Program-made: the position numbers and the translations under genes
Notes under the pieces: model-generated
Database searches by the model: none
Seen by the model: only the letters and a program-made list of their open reading frames with translations
Told to the model about the DNA's origin: nothing
Origin: Anaerolineae bacterium
GTDB taxonomy: Bacteria > Chloroflexota > Anaerolineae > Anaerolineales > Villigracilaceae
Assembly (NCBI GenBank): GCA_017303655.1
Contig: JAFLCE010000005.1
Coordinates: 1 to 64,000, forward strand
Direction: 5' to 3'
DNA: 64,000 nt
Part shown: piece after piece, positions 28,807 to 39,361 of the stretch
How positions within the stretch are numbered: position 1 is the first letter of the stretch
Layout of the letters: each line of letters opens with the position of its first letter

Positions 28807-31800
28807 GTGGAAACCAAGGGATTAACTGCACTCCGTATCAGCCTTGCCTCGCCCCAAACGATCATGTCTTGGTCGTATGGTGAGGTGCTGAAACCCGAAA
28901 CCATTAACTATCGCCGCCTGCGCCCCGAGAAGGACGGGCTCTTCTGCGAAGCGATCTTTGGACCAACCCGTGATTGGCAATGTTATTGCGGTAAATACAA
29001 GAACCCTCGTTACAAAGGCATCACCTGTGAAAAATGCGGCGTCGAAGTGACCCGCTCTTCTGTGCGCCGCGAGCGCATGGGGCATATTGGTCTTGCTTCT
29101 CCGGTGGCTCATATTTGGTATACCCGCCGCATCCCGTCACAAATGGGTATGCTGTTGGATATTTCCCGCCGCAACTTGGACCGTGTGCTGTACTTCGCTC
29201 AATACATCGTCACCTATGTGGACGAAGAAGCCCGCAAGAAAGCCTTGCAACGCATCGAAGATGAGATCACTGTATCCGAACGTGAACAGGCTTCGGAGAT
29301 CAACACCCGCATTGTGGAGATCAAGACCAAACGCGATGCCAACATTGCCGAGCTGAAGCAAAAGCAAGCTGTGCTTGAGCAAGGCTACGACGAAGGCATT
29401 GCCGAACAACTTGACCCGATCATCAAAGAAGGTCAGAAGTTGGAACGTCTGCTTCAAGACCAGATGGGTGAGACAGTTAAGAAAGCCATCGCTTTTGACC
29501 AGGGTGGTGAGAAGATCGTCGATGCTGGAGACAAGGTTGCCAGCAAGCATATCACCTTGATCCAGAAGACCGTCCAGAAAAAACTGGAAGCGCTTGAGAA
29601 CGAACTGAAGGACAAGCGCCAGGTTGAGATCGATGAACTTAAGTCCAAGGCGGTTGCTGTCAAAGCACAGGCTGACCAGGAAATGGAAGCCCTGCGTGGA
29701 CAGTTGGAATCGCAGACTTCTGTGTCTTCCAACAATTCATCCCGCTTGCGCGATGAATTGCTTGAACTGCGTCCTTTCACTTTCATCAGCGAAATTCGTT
29801 ATCGCGAACTCAAACAACGCTGGGGTCAGGTCTTCCGCGCCGACATGGGTGCCGAAGCTTTCTACGATGTTCTCGAACGTCTTGACCTCGATAAACTTTC
29901 TGAAGAACTCTGGCACGAAGTCCGCACCACCAAGAGCAAGCAGAAGCGCAAGAAAGCCACCACCCGCCTTAAGGTTGTGGAAGCCTTCCGCCGTTCTGGC
30001 AACCGCCCCGAGTGGATGATTCTGACTGTTCTGCCCGTGATCCCTCCTGACTTGCGCCCGATGGTGCAGTTGGATGGTGGTCGCTTCGCCACCTCCGATC
30101 TTAATGATCTGTATCGTCGCGTGATCAACCGCAACAACCGCTTGAAGAGATTGCTCGAACTCGGCGCACCAGACGTTATTATCCGTAACGAGAAGCGCAT
30201 GCTTCAGGAAGCCGTTGACAGCCTGATCGACAACAGCCAGCGCGGTAAGGCTCTCAGCCGCCGCGGACGCCGCGAACTTAAGTCGTTGAGCGATATGCTC
30301 AAAGGCAAGAAGGGTCGCTTCCGCCGCAACCTGCTCGGTAAACGCGTAGACTACTCCGGTCGTTCCGTGATCGTGGTGGGTCCGAAACTGAAATTGAATC
30401 AGTGCGGTTTGCCCAAGAGCATGGCGCTTGAGTTGTATCGTCCCTTTGTGATCTCACGCCTTGTCCAAAACGGATATGCTGCCAACGTGAAGGGCGCCCG
30501 CCGCTTGATCGAACGCAACCGCCCCGAAGTGTGGGAAGCGCTCGAAGGTGTGATCGGCGACCGTCCCGTATTGTTGAACCGTGCTCCTACGCTTCACCGC
30601 CTCGGTATTCAGGCATTCGAACCGATCCTCATCGAAGGGTCTGCTATTCAGCTCCATCCGCTCGTCACTACCGCTTTCAACGCGGACTTTGACGGTGATC
30701 AGATGGCTGTGCACGTTCCGCTTTCCCAGAAGGCGGTTCAGGAAGCTCGCGATCTGATGTTGGCTTCCAAGAACTTGCTCAAACCGGCAGATGGCGAACC
30801 GATCATTTCCCCGTCCAAGGATATGGTGTTGGGCGTGTATTACCTCTCGATGGAACAGAAAGCCAAGCATCGTGGTGACGGACGCGCGTTCTCAGACTTT
30901 GATGAAGTGGAACTCGCTTACGCTCTCGATCAAGTGGATGTTCACTCCGAGATCAAACTGCTTGCGAATACCTGGTACGATGACAAGGGCATTCGTCTTG
31001 CTGAAAAAGAGAAACGTATTATCAACACCACGGTTGGACGTGTGATTTTGAACCGCGTTCTTCCGGAAGAAGTTCAGTTCGTCAATAAGAAACTGGACAA
31101 AGGCGGCGTGAAGGATCTTGTCGCTGAAGTTTATGAATTGTGCGGTCAGGAAGTAACCACCAACGTTGCGGATGCGATCAAGAACATTGGCTTTGAATAT
31201 GCCATGAAATCCGGCACGACCCTTGCGGTTGCGGATATCTCCATTCCGCCGGAACGCAAGCCCATCATCGATGAAGCCTTGAAAGCCGTCGAAGTGGTTC
31301 AGCGCGACTTCCGCCGTGGTCTGCTCACCGAGCAGGAAAAGAACGAGCGTGAGATCCAGATCTGGCAGGAAACGACTGACAAAGTCGGTGATGCCGTGAA
31401 GCGACACATGGATCCCGATGGCAACCTCTCCACCATGGCTACCTCCGGCGCGACGAAGGGTGGGTTCTCCACTATCTCGCAGTTGGCGGGTATGCGTGGT
31501 TTGATGGCTGATCCCTCCGGTCGTATCATCCCGATGCCGATCCGTTCGAACTTCCGCGAAGGTCTTACTGCGCAGGAATACTTCATTTCAACACACGGCG
31601 CCCGTAAGGGTCTTGCCGATACCGCTCTGCGTACTGCGGATGCCGGTTACCTCACCCGCCGTCTTGTGGATATTGCACAAGACATCATCATCAACGAATA
31701 CGACTGTGGCACCCACGACGGTGTCTGGATCCGTCGTGCAGATGATGTGGCTGGACAGAAGATGGATAGCCGCATCTACAGTCGCCTCGTTGCGGATCGC

Positions 31801-33063
31801 ATCATTCATCCGCAGACCGGCGAAGTGTTGGCTGAGTACAACGAAGTCATCACACATGATCTGGCTCGCATTATTTCCGAGTCGGGCATTAGCGAAGTCA
31901 AACTCCGCTCACCGTTGACCTGTGAACTGACTCACGGTATCTGTGCCAAGTGCTACGGCATTGACCTGGGTCGCGGCAACATGGTAGACCTCGGCTCGGC
32001 TGTCGGTATCGTGGCTGCTCAGTCCATCGGTGAACCGGGTACCCAGCTCACACTGCGTACCTTCCACACCGGCGGTGTGGCGTCCTCGGGCGCAACGGAC
32101 ATCACCACAGGTCTCCCACGCGTAGAGGAAATCTTTGAAGCGCGTAAACAGCCGAAGGGTGAAGCCTCTGTCGCTGAGATCGGCGGCGTGATCCACATCC
32201 TTCAATCTGAAAAATATGCCGATATGCGCGAAGTTCATATCGAACATTCAGAAATGATCCACGATGAGTACGCCATTCCTGAAGATTGGAAGATCATCGC
32301 CAAAGACGAATCTGAAGTGCAGGCTGGCGAGATCCTTGCCACCAAGGAAAAAGCCACCATCGTTGCCCAGCATGGCGGACGTGTTGCCGTGGAAAAGAAA
32401 GACCGCAAGGTGATCGTTTCCTACGAACAGCGTGAAGAATCCATTATGGATATCCCCAACACCTCGCGCATCCTCGTTCGCGATGGCACGCATGTGGAAG
32501 CAGGCACACCGCTCACCGAAGGTTCACTCAACCCGCATCGCATCCTGAAAATTCAAGGACGTGACGCCTGCCAGATGTACCTCATGACCGAAGTGCAGAA
32601 GGTCTATCGCTCACAGGGTCAGAACATTCACGACAAGCACTTTGAAGTCATCATCCGCAAGATGTTGAGCAAGGTGCAGGTGACCCGCCCTGGCGATACC
32701 AAATATCTGCCCGGCGATGTGGTCGACCGTCTTGAAATCCGCAAAGCCAATGAGCAGTTGATCGCGGAAGCAAAACAACCGGCTCGCTTCAGTGAAGTGT
32801 TGCTCGGTGTTACCAAGGCTTCACTCAGCACCGACTCCTTCCTCTCGGCTTCGTCCTTCCAACACACCATCAAGGTGTTGGCGAGCGCAGCGATTGGCTC
32901 CACGACAGATCCACTCTTTGGTCTCAAGGAGAACGTCATCATCGGTAAGCTCATCCCGGCAGGTACGGGCTTTATCCACGGGCGCTTTACCATTCCCGGG
33001 GAAGAAGCAGCTCCAGCCGCAGACGCTACGGAAGAGCAGCCAGACACCACGGTTGGCGACTAA
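28807..33063 (+). CDS. rpoC: DNA-directed RNA polymerase subunit beta'
   Basis: A GTG start at 28807 (AGGAGAGG 5-9 nt upstream) gives 1418 aa. An open extension to a TTG at 28726 lies in the leader hairpin and is rejected. The N-terminal zinc ribbon is [19 protein letters not shown] (the first Cys pair is C-Y-C). The catalytic Mg-binding motif is NADFDGDQM; the trigger-loop region is [29 protein letters not shown]; the second zinc site includes [13 protein letters not shown]. Residues ~165-345 are a Lys/Glu/Gln-rich coiled-coil insertion between [14 protein letters not shown] and [11 protein letters not shown]. rpoB is not upstream, which is unusual; the gene has its own promoter and terminator. 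Confidence 0.97.
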   Translation: METKGLTALRISLASPQTIMSWSYGEVLKPETINYRRLRPEKDGLFCEAIFGPTRDWQCYCGKYKNPRYKGITCEKCGVEVTRSSVRRERMGHIGLASPVAHIWYTRRIPSQMGMLLDISRRNLDRVLYFAQYIVTYVDEEARKKALQRIEDEITVSEREQASEINTRIVEIKTKRDANIAELKQKQAVLEQGYDEGIAEQLDPIIKEGQKLERLLQDQMGETVKKAIAFDQGGEKIVDAGDKVASKHITLIQKTVQKKLEALENELKDKRQVEIDELKSKAVAVKAQADQEMEALRGQLESQTSVSSNNSSRLRDELLELRPFTFISEIRYRELKQRWGQVFRADMGAEAFYDVLERLDLDKLSEELWHEVRTTKSKQKRKKATTRLKVVEAFRRSGNRPEWMILTVLPVIPPDLRPMVQLDGGRFATSDLNDLYRRVINRNNRLKRLLELGAPDVIIRNEKRMLQEAVDSLIDNSQRGKALSRRGRRELKSLSDMLKGKKGRFRRNLLGKRVDYSGRSVIVVGPKLKLNQCGLPKSMALELYRPFVISRLVQNGYAANVKGARRLIERNRPEVWEALEGVIGDRPVLLNRAPTLHRLGIQAFEPILIEGSAIQLHPLVTTAFNADFDGDQMAVHVPLSQKAVQEARDLMLASKNLLKPADGEPIISPSKDMVLGVYYLSMEQKAKHRGDGRAFSDFDEVELAYALDQVDVHSEIKLLANTWYDDKGIRLAEKEKRIINTTVGRVILNRVLPEEVQFVNKKLDKGGVKDLVAEVYELCGQEVTTNVADAIKNIGFEYAMKSGTTLAVADISIPPERKPIIDEALKAVEVVQRDFRRGLLTEQEKNEREIQIWQETTDKVGDAVKRHMDPDGNLSTMATSGATKGGFSTISQLAGMRGLMADPSGRIIPMPIRSNFREGLTAQEYFISTHGARKGLADTALRTADAGYLTRRLVDIAQDIIINEYDCGTHDGVWIRRADDVAGQKMDSRIYSRLVADRIIHPQTGEVLAEYNEVITHDLARIISESGISEVKLRSPLTCELTHGICAKCYGIDLGRGNMVDLGSAVGIVAAQSIGEPGTQLTLRTFHTGGVASSGATDITTGLPRVEEIFEARKQPKGEASVAEIGGVIHILQSEKYADMREVHIEHSEMIHDEYAIPEDWKIIAKDESEVQAGEILATKEKATIVAQHGGRVAVEKKDRKVIVSYEQREESIMDIPNTSRILVRDGTHVEAGTPLTEGSLNPHRILKIQGRDACQMYLMTEVQKVYRSQGQNIHDKHFEVIIRKMLSKVQVTRPGDTKYLPGDVVDRLEIRKANEQLIAEAKQPARFSEVLLGVTKASLSTDSFLSASSFQHTIKVLASAAIGSTTDPLFGLKENVIIGKLIPAGTGFIHGRFTIPGEEAAPAADATEEQPDTTVGD

Positions 33064-33075
33064 TCAAGTTAAACG

Positions 33076-33110
33076 AAATGCCCCGAACTTTCATTCGGGG
33101 CATTTTTTGT
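33076..33110 (+). terminator. Terminator of rpoC
   Basis: A 12-bp stem (AAATGCCCCGAA, 33076-33087, with complement 33094-33105) and 6-nt loop are followed by a T-run. Confidence 0.92.
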
Positions 33111-33158
33111 TTCAAGCTCTGTTGTGGTTGAGCCAACAACAGAGCAGTAAGATGAATA

Positions 33159-33164
33159 TATAAT
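33159..33164 (+). promoter_or_regulatory. -10 box (TATAAT) giving a probable leaderless mRNA
   Basis: TATAAT is followed by exactly seven bases and the ATG at 33172, with no ribosome-binding site. No good -35 hexamer is seen at 16-18 bp. The geometry matches that at 24006. Confidence 0.5.
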
Positions 33165-33171
33165 CGGGTTT

Positions 33172-33978
33172 ATGAAACGCACATCCCAAAAACCGGAAGG
33201 ACAGCCCACCCGTGGGAAGACGGCTGATAACCGGTTACGACGAGTCGATAACTTTATCCTGCTTTATGAGTCTGCGCTTCTCACACGGACCGATGGACTG
33301 TTCTCTGATTCTCTATTTGTGGATCTCGGCTATGGCTTTGACCCGCGTACTACGCTCGAAAGTGCCGCACGGTTTCGGCGAGTGAACTCAACATTGCCCA
33401 TCCTCGGTGTGGAGATCGATAAGGAACGGGTGGATGGGGCGCAGCCATTTGCTGATGAGCGGACTTTCTTTCGCCTGGGCGGATTCAATTTGCCATTGAG
33501 ATCAGGCGAACATGTTCGGCTGATTCGTGCTTTCAATGTACTGAGGCAATATGAAGAAAAAGATTTTGCGCCTGCGTATGAACGCCTCGCCGAGTATGTC
33601 TTAACTGACGGTTTGATGATCGAAGGAACGTCTACGCCGTTTGGCAGCCTTTGGGCGGCGAATCTGGTTCGAAGGGTTGAGCCAGCTCAATGGTCGTTTG
33701 AGGCGTTGGTCTTCTCCACTAATTTTCATAGCGGGTTTGATGTGGAAGAATTCCAGACCATCCTGCCGAAAAATTACATCCATCGTGTGGTGAAGAGTGA
33801 ACCCATTTTTGATTTCTTTGAAGCATGGAAGCGCTCTGCTGCTGAAAGTGCGCATGCTAAAACATTTGGGTTGAAGCAATGGTTTGCGGTTGCGGCAGAG
33901 GCGTTGGCGCGCAAAGGCTTTGCTGTGGACTTGCATAAAAAATGGCTGAGCAAGGGATATTTGATCTGGTATCTTTGA
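33172..33978 (+). CDS. SAM-dependent methyltransferase-like protein
   Basis: This 268-aa protein begins with a basic region (residues 1-25). A Rossmann-type core follows: DSLFVDLGYGFDPRTTLESA resembles motif I (D-L-G-x-G), LPILGVEIDKERVDGA the acidic end of strand 2, and HVRLIRAFNVLRQYEEKDF motif IV. The rest is helical. The cofactor-binding residues fit class I methyltransferases, but the substrate is unknown. It is located between rpoC and an SH3 lipoprotein gene on the same strand, with its own -10 box directly before the ATG and no SD. It may be catalytically degenerate; the glycine-rich loop (GYGFD) is shorter than usual. Confidence 0.65.
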   Translation: MKRTSQKPEGQPTRGKTADNRLRRVDNFILLYESALLTRTDGLFSDSLFVDLGYGFDPRTTLESAARFRRVNSTLPILGVEIDKERVDGAQPFADERTFFRLGGFNLPLRSGEHVRLIRAFNVLRQYEEKDFAPAYERLAEYVLTDGLMIEGTSTPFGSLWAANLVRRVEPAQWSFEALVFSTNFHSGFDVEEFQTILPKNYIHRVVKSEPIFDFFEAWKRSAAESAHAKTFGLKQWFAVAAEALARKGFAVDLHKKWLSKGYLIWYL

Positions 33979-34016
33979 ATTTCATGTCATAATTGGGAAG
34001 GAAATAGGAGAGCTTC

Positions 34017-34967
34017 ATGCCGCGTTCGAAATCATTTATTCTTGCAATTGTCATGCTCACGCTTGCCGCGTTGGCATGTGCCGTGCCCGGTGTTGTGAAT
34101 ACGGATGCTGTTGGAACCACAGCCGCCGAAACGATTGTTGCGGGTCTGACTCAAAATGTGACGAATACCTTCACCCCGACCAATGCCGCCACGTTGACGA
34201 TGACCTTTACGCCCACGCTCATCATCCCAACAGGGCGACCTGCAACAGAAACACAAATACCAGCATCAGTTGAACCTGGGGTTTCGATCTTTGGCACGGC
34301 TACCTCCAGCCCAACGACTGGTGCTTTTGAGACCTTTACAGCCACAGTGGTGGAGATGAGTGTCACTCGCCCCACGAATTGCCGCACAGGTCCGGGCAAG
34401 TCCTATGATATTGTGGGAACGTTGTTGGTGGGGAAAACGGTTACTGTTCTTGGGCGTGACCCCACAGATAATTATTATTACATTCCCAACCCAGATGGGT
34501 TAACCGAGTATTGCTGGGTGTGGGGTGAGTATGCAGTCTTTACCGGTTCTCAATTTGCCATGCCTGCTTTCACGCCGCCCGCCACGCCTACATCGACGGT
34601 GACGCCGATCCCTTCGCTTTCGTTCAAGCTCAAAGGCAATGGTATGGCATCTTGCAGCGGCGCCTGGTGGATGAATATTGAGATCACAAACTTCAGTAAA
34701 TATACATTTGGGTCGGTCAAGATCGAAATGCAAGATATAACGAAAAATGTTTTTCGTGTGGTTGCTTACAATGATTTCCCATCCACCACCGGCTGCGGAA
34801 ATCTTTCCATTTCAGATAATATTCCTATAGAAGCTTCGGTTGTGGTCAGCGGACCGAAGTTCGATTACAACCTACGAGATAGTTCTCTGCGTGGATCCAT
34901 TACCGTCTGCTCCGAAGACGATCTGAAAGGCGTGTGCACGACTATCAAAGCGCCTTTCAACCCTTAA
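34017..34967 (+). CDS. SH3-domain lipoprotein
   Basis: This 316-aa protein has a lipoprotein signal peptide ending LAALAC (Cys21) and a Thr/Pro-rich linker (~50-110). A bacterial SH3 domain follows (~118-185: SVTRPTNCRTGPGKSYDIVGTLLVGKTVTVLGRD), then a second TP-rich linker and a C-terminal beta-sandwich with two Cys pairs (~205-316, Ig/CARDB-like). SD AGGAG lies 7 bases before the ATG. It probably sits on the outer face of the membrane and binds peptidoglycan or other envelope polymers (family inference). A related architecture occurs at 50772. Its 3' end overlaps the convergent gene by 11 bp. Confidence 0.85.
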   Translation: MPRSKSFILAIVMLTLAALACAVPGVVNTDAVGTTAAETIVAGLTQNVTNTFTPTNAATLTMTFTPTLIIPTGRPATETQIPASVEPGVSIFGTATSSPTTGAFETFTATVVEMSVTRPTNCRTGPGKSYDIVGTLLVGKTVTVLGRDPTDNYYYIPNPDGLTEYCWVWGEYAVFTGSQFAMPAFTPPATPTSTVTPIPSLSFKLKGNGMASCSGAWWMNIEITNFSKYTFGSVKIEMQDITKNVFRVVAYNDFPSTTGCGNLSISDNIPIEASVVVSGPKFDYNLRDSSLRGSITVCSEDDLKGVCTTIKAPFNP

Positions 34968-35388
34968 TGATTTCTTCTTTCTTTTTGCGGATCAAGAAAA
35001 ACGGAATCAGGAATAGCGGCAATGAAATGAGCAGTCCGATCAAAATGCCGCCACCAAAGGAGCCGCCCAGCGCGGCGACGGCATATTCTCCGTTGTCAAT
35101 GATGTCAGTAGAACCGTCTGGAAAATAGCAGGTGATCTCAACGGTATGACCTTGTGTGCCGTTGGGGTCGGAGGTAGTGGGACCGGAAGCACCTTCTTGC
35201 AGCGAGGTGCTTTCTGCGCCGGGACAATACATGGCGACGGCGATGCGTTCGCTAAAGTTGGGGATAACGAATAAACTGGGTCCGATCATGAAGGTGGTGA
35301 CGAAGAGAATGCCGCTGGAAAGAAGACACAATAGCACCCAGGCAATGATGCGCGCAATCCAAACTTCTTTTGATGTATTAAGTTTCAT
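34957..35388 (-). CDS. Two-helix membrane protein with a Cys-containing extracytoplasmic loop
   Basis: This 143-aa protein has an N-terminal transmembrane helix (~14-44), an extracytoplasmic segment with two Cys (VAMYCPGAES and VEITCYFPDG), a second helix (~108-132, GGILIGLLISLPLFLIPFFLI) and a basic tail RKKKEEIIKG. SD GAGGT is 6 bases upstream of the ATG. It is convergent with the SH3 lipoprotein gene, overlapping its end by 11 bp. The family is not recognised. The Cys pair could form a disulfide on the outer face. Confidence 0.7.
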   Translation of the reverse strand: MKLNTSKEVWIARIIAWVLLCLLSSGILFVTTFMIGPSLFVIPNFSERIAVAMYCPGAESTSLQEGASGPTTSDPNGTQGHTVEITCYFPDGSTDIIDNGEYAVAALGGSFGGGILIGLLISLPLFLIPFFLIRKKKEEIIKG

Positions 35389-35529
35389 AGGTTACCTCTA
35401 ATAAGATTGATTGTATGATTTTAGCGACACGAAACAATCACCCAAAGGGTGGAGGACTTGACGCATCTCTTTTTTGCCCGTAAGATAAGCCCCGCAATAG
35501 AACATTAATTCACCATATACTTTACCGCC

Positions 35530-35592
35530 AAGCACGCTAAGACCGCGAAGAAGACCATTTCTTCTTTGCGCCATTTGCGGTCTTCGCGGTTC
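35530..35592. repeat. Imperfect dyad upstream of gyrA/parC (GCGAAG-type repeat)
   Basis: CCGCGAAGAAGACC and TGCGGTCTTCGCGGTTC lie either side of an ATTTCTTC centre, with further partial complements. It resembles widespread intergenic 'AACCGCGAAG...' repeats. It lies directly before the ribosome-binding site of the topoisomerase gene. Confidence 0.4.
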
Positions 35593-35607
35593 AAAAAGGA
35601 ACTTTTC

Positions 35608-38217
35608 ATGGAACTTGGTATTGTAAAAAAAATAGATATTGATACAGAGATGCAACAGGCGTACCTCGATTACGCCATGTCGGTCATCGTGTCACGCGCG
35701 CTGCCCGATGCCCGCGACGGTATGAAGCCGGTACAGCGCCGCATTTTGTATGCGATGTATGACATGGGCATCCGTGCGGATACAGCATATAAGAAGTCTG
35801 CTCGTATCGTCGGTGAAGTGTTGGGTAAATATCACCCGCATGGTGACTCGTCTGTGTATGAGGCGATGGCTCGTCTTGCGCAGGATTTTTCGATGCGCAC
35901 CATGCTGGTGGATGGACAAGGCAACTTCGGTTCCGTCGATGGTGACCCGCCTGCTGCCATGCGTTATACCGAGGCGCGATTAACTGCCGCCGCGCTCGAC
36001 ATTTTGACGGACCTCAACAAAAATACAGTGGACTTCACTGCCAACTTTGACGACACACTGGAAGAACCGAGTGTGTTGCCTGCCGCAATCCCGAATCTTT
36101 TAGTCAACGGCGCGACGGGTATCGCTGTGGGTATGGCGACGTCGATCCCGCCGCATAACTTAAGTGAAGTTGTAGACGCCCTCGTGTTCATGCTCGAACG
36201 CTGGGAGAAGCTCGACGACATTGACGTTGAGCAGTTGATGAAGTTCGTGAAGGGACCGGACTTCCCAACCGGTGGTCTCATCATTGAACAAACCGGCGAA
36301 GAAGGCATTGATGCCGCCTATGGTTCCGGTCGCGGACGTGTGATCGTGCAAGCCAAAGCACATGTCGAAGAGATGGAGCGCGGCAAGAACCGCATCATCG
36401 TCTCTGAACTGCCTTATATGGTCAACAAATCCAGTTTGATCGAACGTATTGCTGAGCTGGCGCGTGACGGTCACCTCGAAGGTCTTTCCGACCTGCGCGA
36501 TGAATCCGACCGCCAGGGCATGCGCATCGTCCTCGAACTGACCAAGAATGCTGACCCGAATTTCGTTTTGCGTGACCTCTACAAACGCACGCCGATGCAG
36601 ACGACCTTCAGCATCAACCTGCTGGCGTTGGTGGACGGCGAGCCGCGTACCTTAACTCTCAAACAGGCACTCCGCGTCTATTTGGAGCACAGGCTCACGG
36701 TCATCAAGAGGCGCGCGGAATTTGATCTGGCAAAAGCCAAAGCGCGAGCCCACATCCTCGAAGGGTATCTCGTCGCTCTTAAGAATTTAGACGAACTGAT
36801 CGAACTGATCCGCTCCGCTTCTGATGTGGACGTGGCGCGTGGCAAACTGATGAAGCGTTACAAACTCTCTGAGTTGCAGGCGAACGCGATCCTCGATATG
36901 CAGTTGCGTCGTCTTGCTGCTCTTGAACGCAAGAAGATCGAGACCGAATATAAAGAAGTAACCGGGGTCATCAAAGAGTTGACCACGCTCTTGAAGACGC
37001 CCAAGATGATGCGCGGTGTGGTGGCGGATGAACTTCAGAAAGTGAAAGCCGCGTATGGCGATCGTCGCCGCACGCAGATCATCAATGTAAAAGACGGCGC
37101 GAAGGGCGGCAAGGCGCTCACCGCCAATGATACGCTTCCGCAGCAAGTCGTGTGGATCGGTGTGACGGATGATGGTCTCGTCTCGCGCACGCACGATGAT
37201 AAACAACCTAAACATTCTGGTAACGATGCACCCAGATTCCTGGTGAAGGCATCCACAACGGATACGATTTTCTTCGTGAGCAAACTCGGTAAAGCCGCCG
37301 CAGTTGCCGCGCATTTGATCCCTGAAGCGAGCAAGATGAGTCAGGGCATTGCCTATCATAAGGTTTCCCCGTTGAATGATACGGATGCGCTTGCGGCTGT
37401 GTTCTCATTGCCTGCCAGCAAATCGTCACTGGGCGAAGAGACTTGTGTCATTACGATCACGCGCTTCGGTATGATCAAGAAGAGTCTGCTCACCGAATTG
37501 CCCGGACCTTCATCGCAGACGTTCGTGTTGGCAAAAGTCAACGAAGGCGACCGTCTCGGCTGGGTGGGTGTGACGGACGGTAAGAAGAAGGAAATCCTAC
37601 TGGTAACTGCCAGCGGTAAGGCGATCCGCTTCAAGGAAGATGATGTGCGCCCGATGGGTCTTGTGGCGGCGGGTGTGAACGGCATGAAGCTCGAAGACAA
37701 GGACGAAGTCGTTGGCGCGGAAATTTTGCCTGTTGACGGCGAGATCTTCCTGTTGACCAATGATGGCAAAGCCAAACGCGTGGACCAGAAAGAATTCCCC
37801 GTACAGGGACGCTACGGCAAGGGCGTTGTCGCATGGGATTTGCCGAATAAGTCCACTCTCTCTGCGGTTGCAACTGGTAAACCGAATCACGTTCTAACTA
37901 TTCACATGAGCAAAGGCGCCCCCAAGTCCGCGAGGCTGGATGCGGCGGCTGTGAGAAAGCGCGCCTCCTCGAAGGGTGATCTAGTCGTTGAAGTGAAACC
38001 CGGCGAGACCATCACTGCGATTGCGTTTGGTTGGATGTTGGAGAGTTATATCAAGGTGGCAAAAGCGGAAGAGCCGAAAAAGAAAGAAGGCGGAAAACAG
38101 AAGGCGGCGAAAGCGCCTGCGAAGAAGTCTGCCAAGCCAGTTACGAAGACGAAGGCAAAACCGGTGAAGAAGGCATCCAAGCCGGTGAAGAAAGTCCCTG
38201 CGAAGAAAAAGAAATAG
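35608..38217 (+). CDS. gyrA: Type IIA DNA topoisomerase subunit A (GyrA/ParC) with lysine-rich tail
   Basis: A start at 35608 (AAGGA, 8 nt upstream) gives 869 aa; an open reading to 35566 lacks an SD. Landmarks: [54 protein letters not shown], and the catalytic Tyr120 in [11 protein letters not shown]. The C-terminal beta-pinwheel (~500-815) has repeats such as [15 protein letters not shown] and [17 protein letters not shown] canonical QRRGG(K/R)G GyrA box is not seen; QGRYGKG is the nearest match, so ParC cannot be excluded. The last ~50 residues are Lys/Ala/Pro-rich ([20 protein letters not shown]...), like the pepF tail. No gyrB/parE is adjacent. A strong terminator follows. Confidence 0.9.
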   Translation: MELGIVKKIDIDTEMQQAYLDYAMSVIVSRALPDARDGMKPVQRRILYAMYDMGIRADTAYKKSARIVGEVLGKYHPHGDSSVYEAMARLAQDFSMRTMLVDGQGNFGSVDGDPPAAMRYTEARLTAAALDILTDLNKNTVDFTANFDDTLEEPSVLPAAIPNLLVNGATGIAVGMATSIPPHNLSEVVDALVFMLERWEKLDDIDVEQLMKFVKGPDFPTGGLIIEQTGEEGIDAAYGSGRGRVIVQAKAHVEEMERGKNRIIVSELPYMVNKSSLIERIAELARDGHLEGLSDLRDESDRQGMRIVLELTKNADPNFVLRDLYKRTPMQTTFSINLLALVDGEPRTLTLKQALRVYLEHRLTVIKRRAEFDLAKAKARAHILEGYLVALKNLDELIELIRSASDVDVARGKLMKRYKLSELQANAILDMQLRRLAALERKKIETEYKEVTGVIKELTTLLKTPKMMRGVVADELQKVKAAYGDRRRTQIINVKDGAKGGKALTANDTLPQQVVWIGVTDDGLVSRTHDDKQPKHSGNDAPRFLVKASTTDTIFFVSKLGKAAAVAAHLIPEASKMSQGIAYHKVSPLNDTDALAAVFSLPASKSSLGEETCVITITRFGMIKKSLLTELPGPSSQTFVLAKVNEGDRLGWVGVTDGKKKEILLVTASGKAIRFKEDDVRPMGLVAAGVNGMKLEDKDEVVGAEILPVDGEIFLLTNDGKAKRVDQKEFPVQGRYGKGVVAWDLPNKSTLSAVATGKPNHVLTIHMSKGAPKSARLDAAAVRKRASSKGDLVVEVKPGETITAIAFGWMLESYIKVAKAEEPKKKEGGKQKAAKAPAKKSAKPVTKTKAKPVKKASKPVKKVPAKKKK

Positions 38218-38222
38218 TAGTT

Positions 38223-38263
38223 AACAAGACATCCGAAGTCTTTAAGATTTCGGATGTCTTGTT
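38223..38263 (+). terminator. Terminator of gyrA/parC
   Basis: A 15-bp stem (AACAAGACATCCGAA, 38223-38237, with complement 38249-38263) has an 11-nt loop. It begins 5 bp after the stop. Confidence 0.8.
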
Positions 38264-38428
38264 ATATGAGTTGTATAATTGGGTCTTGAAAAACAGCACT
38301 GAGTATTAACGCTCACTGGAATTGGGCAAAGAGAAGCTTGGTCATGTTGAGGTAGATGAAGAGAAGTAAATTAACCATCTCTCTAAAATCACCCAAATTT
38401 ATAGTTATTTTTAGGACAATTTGTAAAT
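38264..38428. other. Intergenic gap without recognised gene
   Basis: AT-rich spacer. A TATAAT hexamer at 38272 without a good -35 is the only promoter-like signal. No ORF or convincing secondary structure was seen. Confidence 0.5.
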
Positions 38429-38719
38429 ATGACCCAAGAACCTGAAAATAAAATCTATAAAGTAAAAATCCTAGTTTCAGGATTTACGAAAGAACAAGTT
38501 ACGGAAGGTTTACAAGACCTTTTAGATGAATTCAGGGTTAGACCTTGGTTGTTTGAGACTGAAGCGTATTTTGACGAGACGAACAATTTGCTTGTAGTTA
38601 TAGTCGGATATGAAAATGATTTTCGGCTTGAAGAAGGTGCAATAGATGAAGTTTCAGATTGCGTTATTGCGACACTGAATTTCAATGAACAGATAAGCTT
38701 TAACGTGTCCAGGATATAA
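38429..38719 (+). CDS. AT-rich small hypothetical protein
   Basis: This 96-aa protein begins MTQEPENKIYKVKILVSGF and continues KEQVTEGLQDLLDEFRVRPWLFETEAYFDETNNLLVVIVGY, an alternating beta/alpha pattern that could be a ferredoxin-like fold. It is acidic. An AGGA lies 12 bases before the ATG, rather far for an SD. Base composition is visibly lower in GC than the flanking gyrA and lipoprotein genes, like the DUF3800 and HEPN-like genes nearby, suggesting acquisition. No family is recognised. It ends before a strong bidirectional terminator. Confidence 0.55.
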   Translation: MTQEPENKIYKVKILVSGFTKEQVTEGLQDLLDEFRVRPWLFETEAYFDETNNLLVVIVGYENDFRLEEGAIDEVSDCVIATLNFNEQISFNVSRI

Positions 38720-38798
38720 ACACAAGAATCTTTTGTAACTTAAGAGCAACTTTCTGAATATTGGGTGTAAAGAAAGACTAATTGGATTATTACAAACA

Positions 38799-38835
38799 AA
38801 ACGCGGATAGATCAACATCTATCCGCGTTTTTATT
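38799..38835. terminator. Bidirectional terminator
   Basis: A 14-bp stem (AAACGCGGATAGAT, 38799-38812, with complement 38817-38830) and CAAC loop has A-rich left and TTTATTT right flanks. It serves the convergent genes at 38429 and 38849. Confidence 0.88.
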
Positions 38836-38848
38836 TCACATATAGTAA

Positions 38849-39361
38849 TTACTGAGGCGGCTGAACAATTCCCGAAGAAAATCCGTCTTGCGTCACAAAA
38901 TCCACAACAAAAACATGGAAGGTGCCATCGCCGCAATCCACGTTCCATTCTTCCTGCCAGGAACCTTCAGCATTGGGCTGGGTGATCACAGTGATTTCAG
39001 TCGTCTCCGCTTTAGGAGAAGGACAACTCGCTTCTTCGTAGTAGATAGGAATCTGCAACCACACAAATTCGCGTGCCCGTTCATCTCCCAGCCCGCCTTC
39101 TGGTGCTTCGCTAAACGGCGTGAATGGGATTGGGACATTGGGGCTGTTGGGGTCATCTGGATTTACTGGAATCTCATAGACTTCCTTAACCTCATCGACA
39201 ACTTCTTTTGCTGCCACATAGGCTTGGTAGCCATAATAACCACCTACCCCCGTCACCAGACAGCAACAACCGAGAATAAGTACTCCTACAATAGAAATGA
39301 TTAAGTTTCGGTTCGAACTTTTATCTTCATGAATAGCAGAATTCTGTGGGTCAGTGTACAT
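38849..39361 (-). CDS. Single-span membrane protein with extracytoplasmic domain
   Basis: This 170-aa protein has a cytoplasmic N-terminus (MYTDPQNSAIHEDKSSNRN), one transmembrane helix with an internal Cys-Cys (LIISIVGVLILGCCCLVTGVGGYYG, in two parts) and a ~120-residue exterior domain. That domain has two Cys (EASCPSPKAE and NVDCGDGTF) and ends FVTQDGFSSGIVQPPQ. The start at 39361 follows AGGAG by 10 bases. The exterior domain resembles NTF2/DUF4864-like cones in its 'WLQIPIYYEEASC ... EWNVDCGDGTFHVFVVDF' pattern, which is tentative. It is divergent from the STAS-like gene. Confidence 0.65.
   Translation of the reverse strand: MYTDPQNSAIHEDKSSNRNLIISIVGVLILGCCCLVTGVGGYYGYQAYVAAKEVVDEVKEVYEIPVNPDDPNSPNVPIPFTPFSEAPEGGLGDERAREFVWLQIPIYYEEASCPSPKAETTEITVITQPNAEGSWQEEWNVDCGDGTFHVFVVDFVTQDGFSSGIVQPPQ

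Noticed and set aside
35398-35655. 85-codon minus-strand ORF before gyrA/parC
   Set aside because: It overlaps the true start and SD of the topoisomerase gene and part of a palindromic repeat; no SD of its own.
36787-37359. 190-codon minus-strand ORF
   Set aside because: Antisense to the well-supported topoisomerase gene; His/Arg-rich shadow composition.
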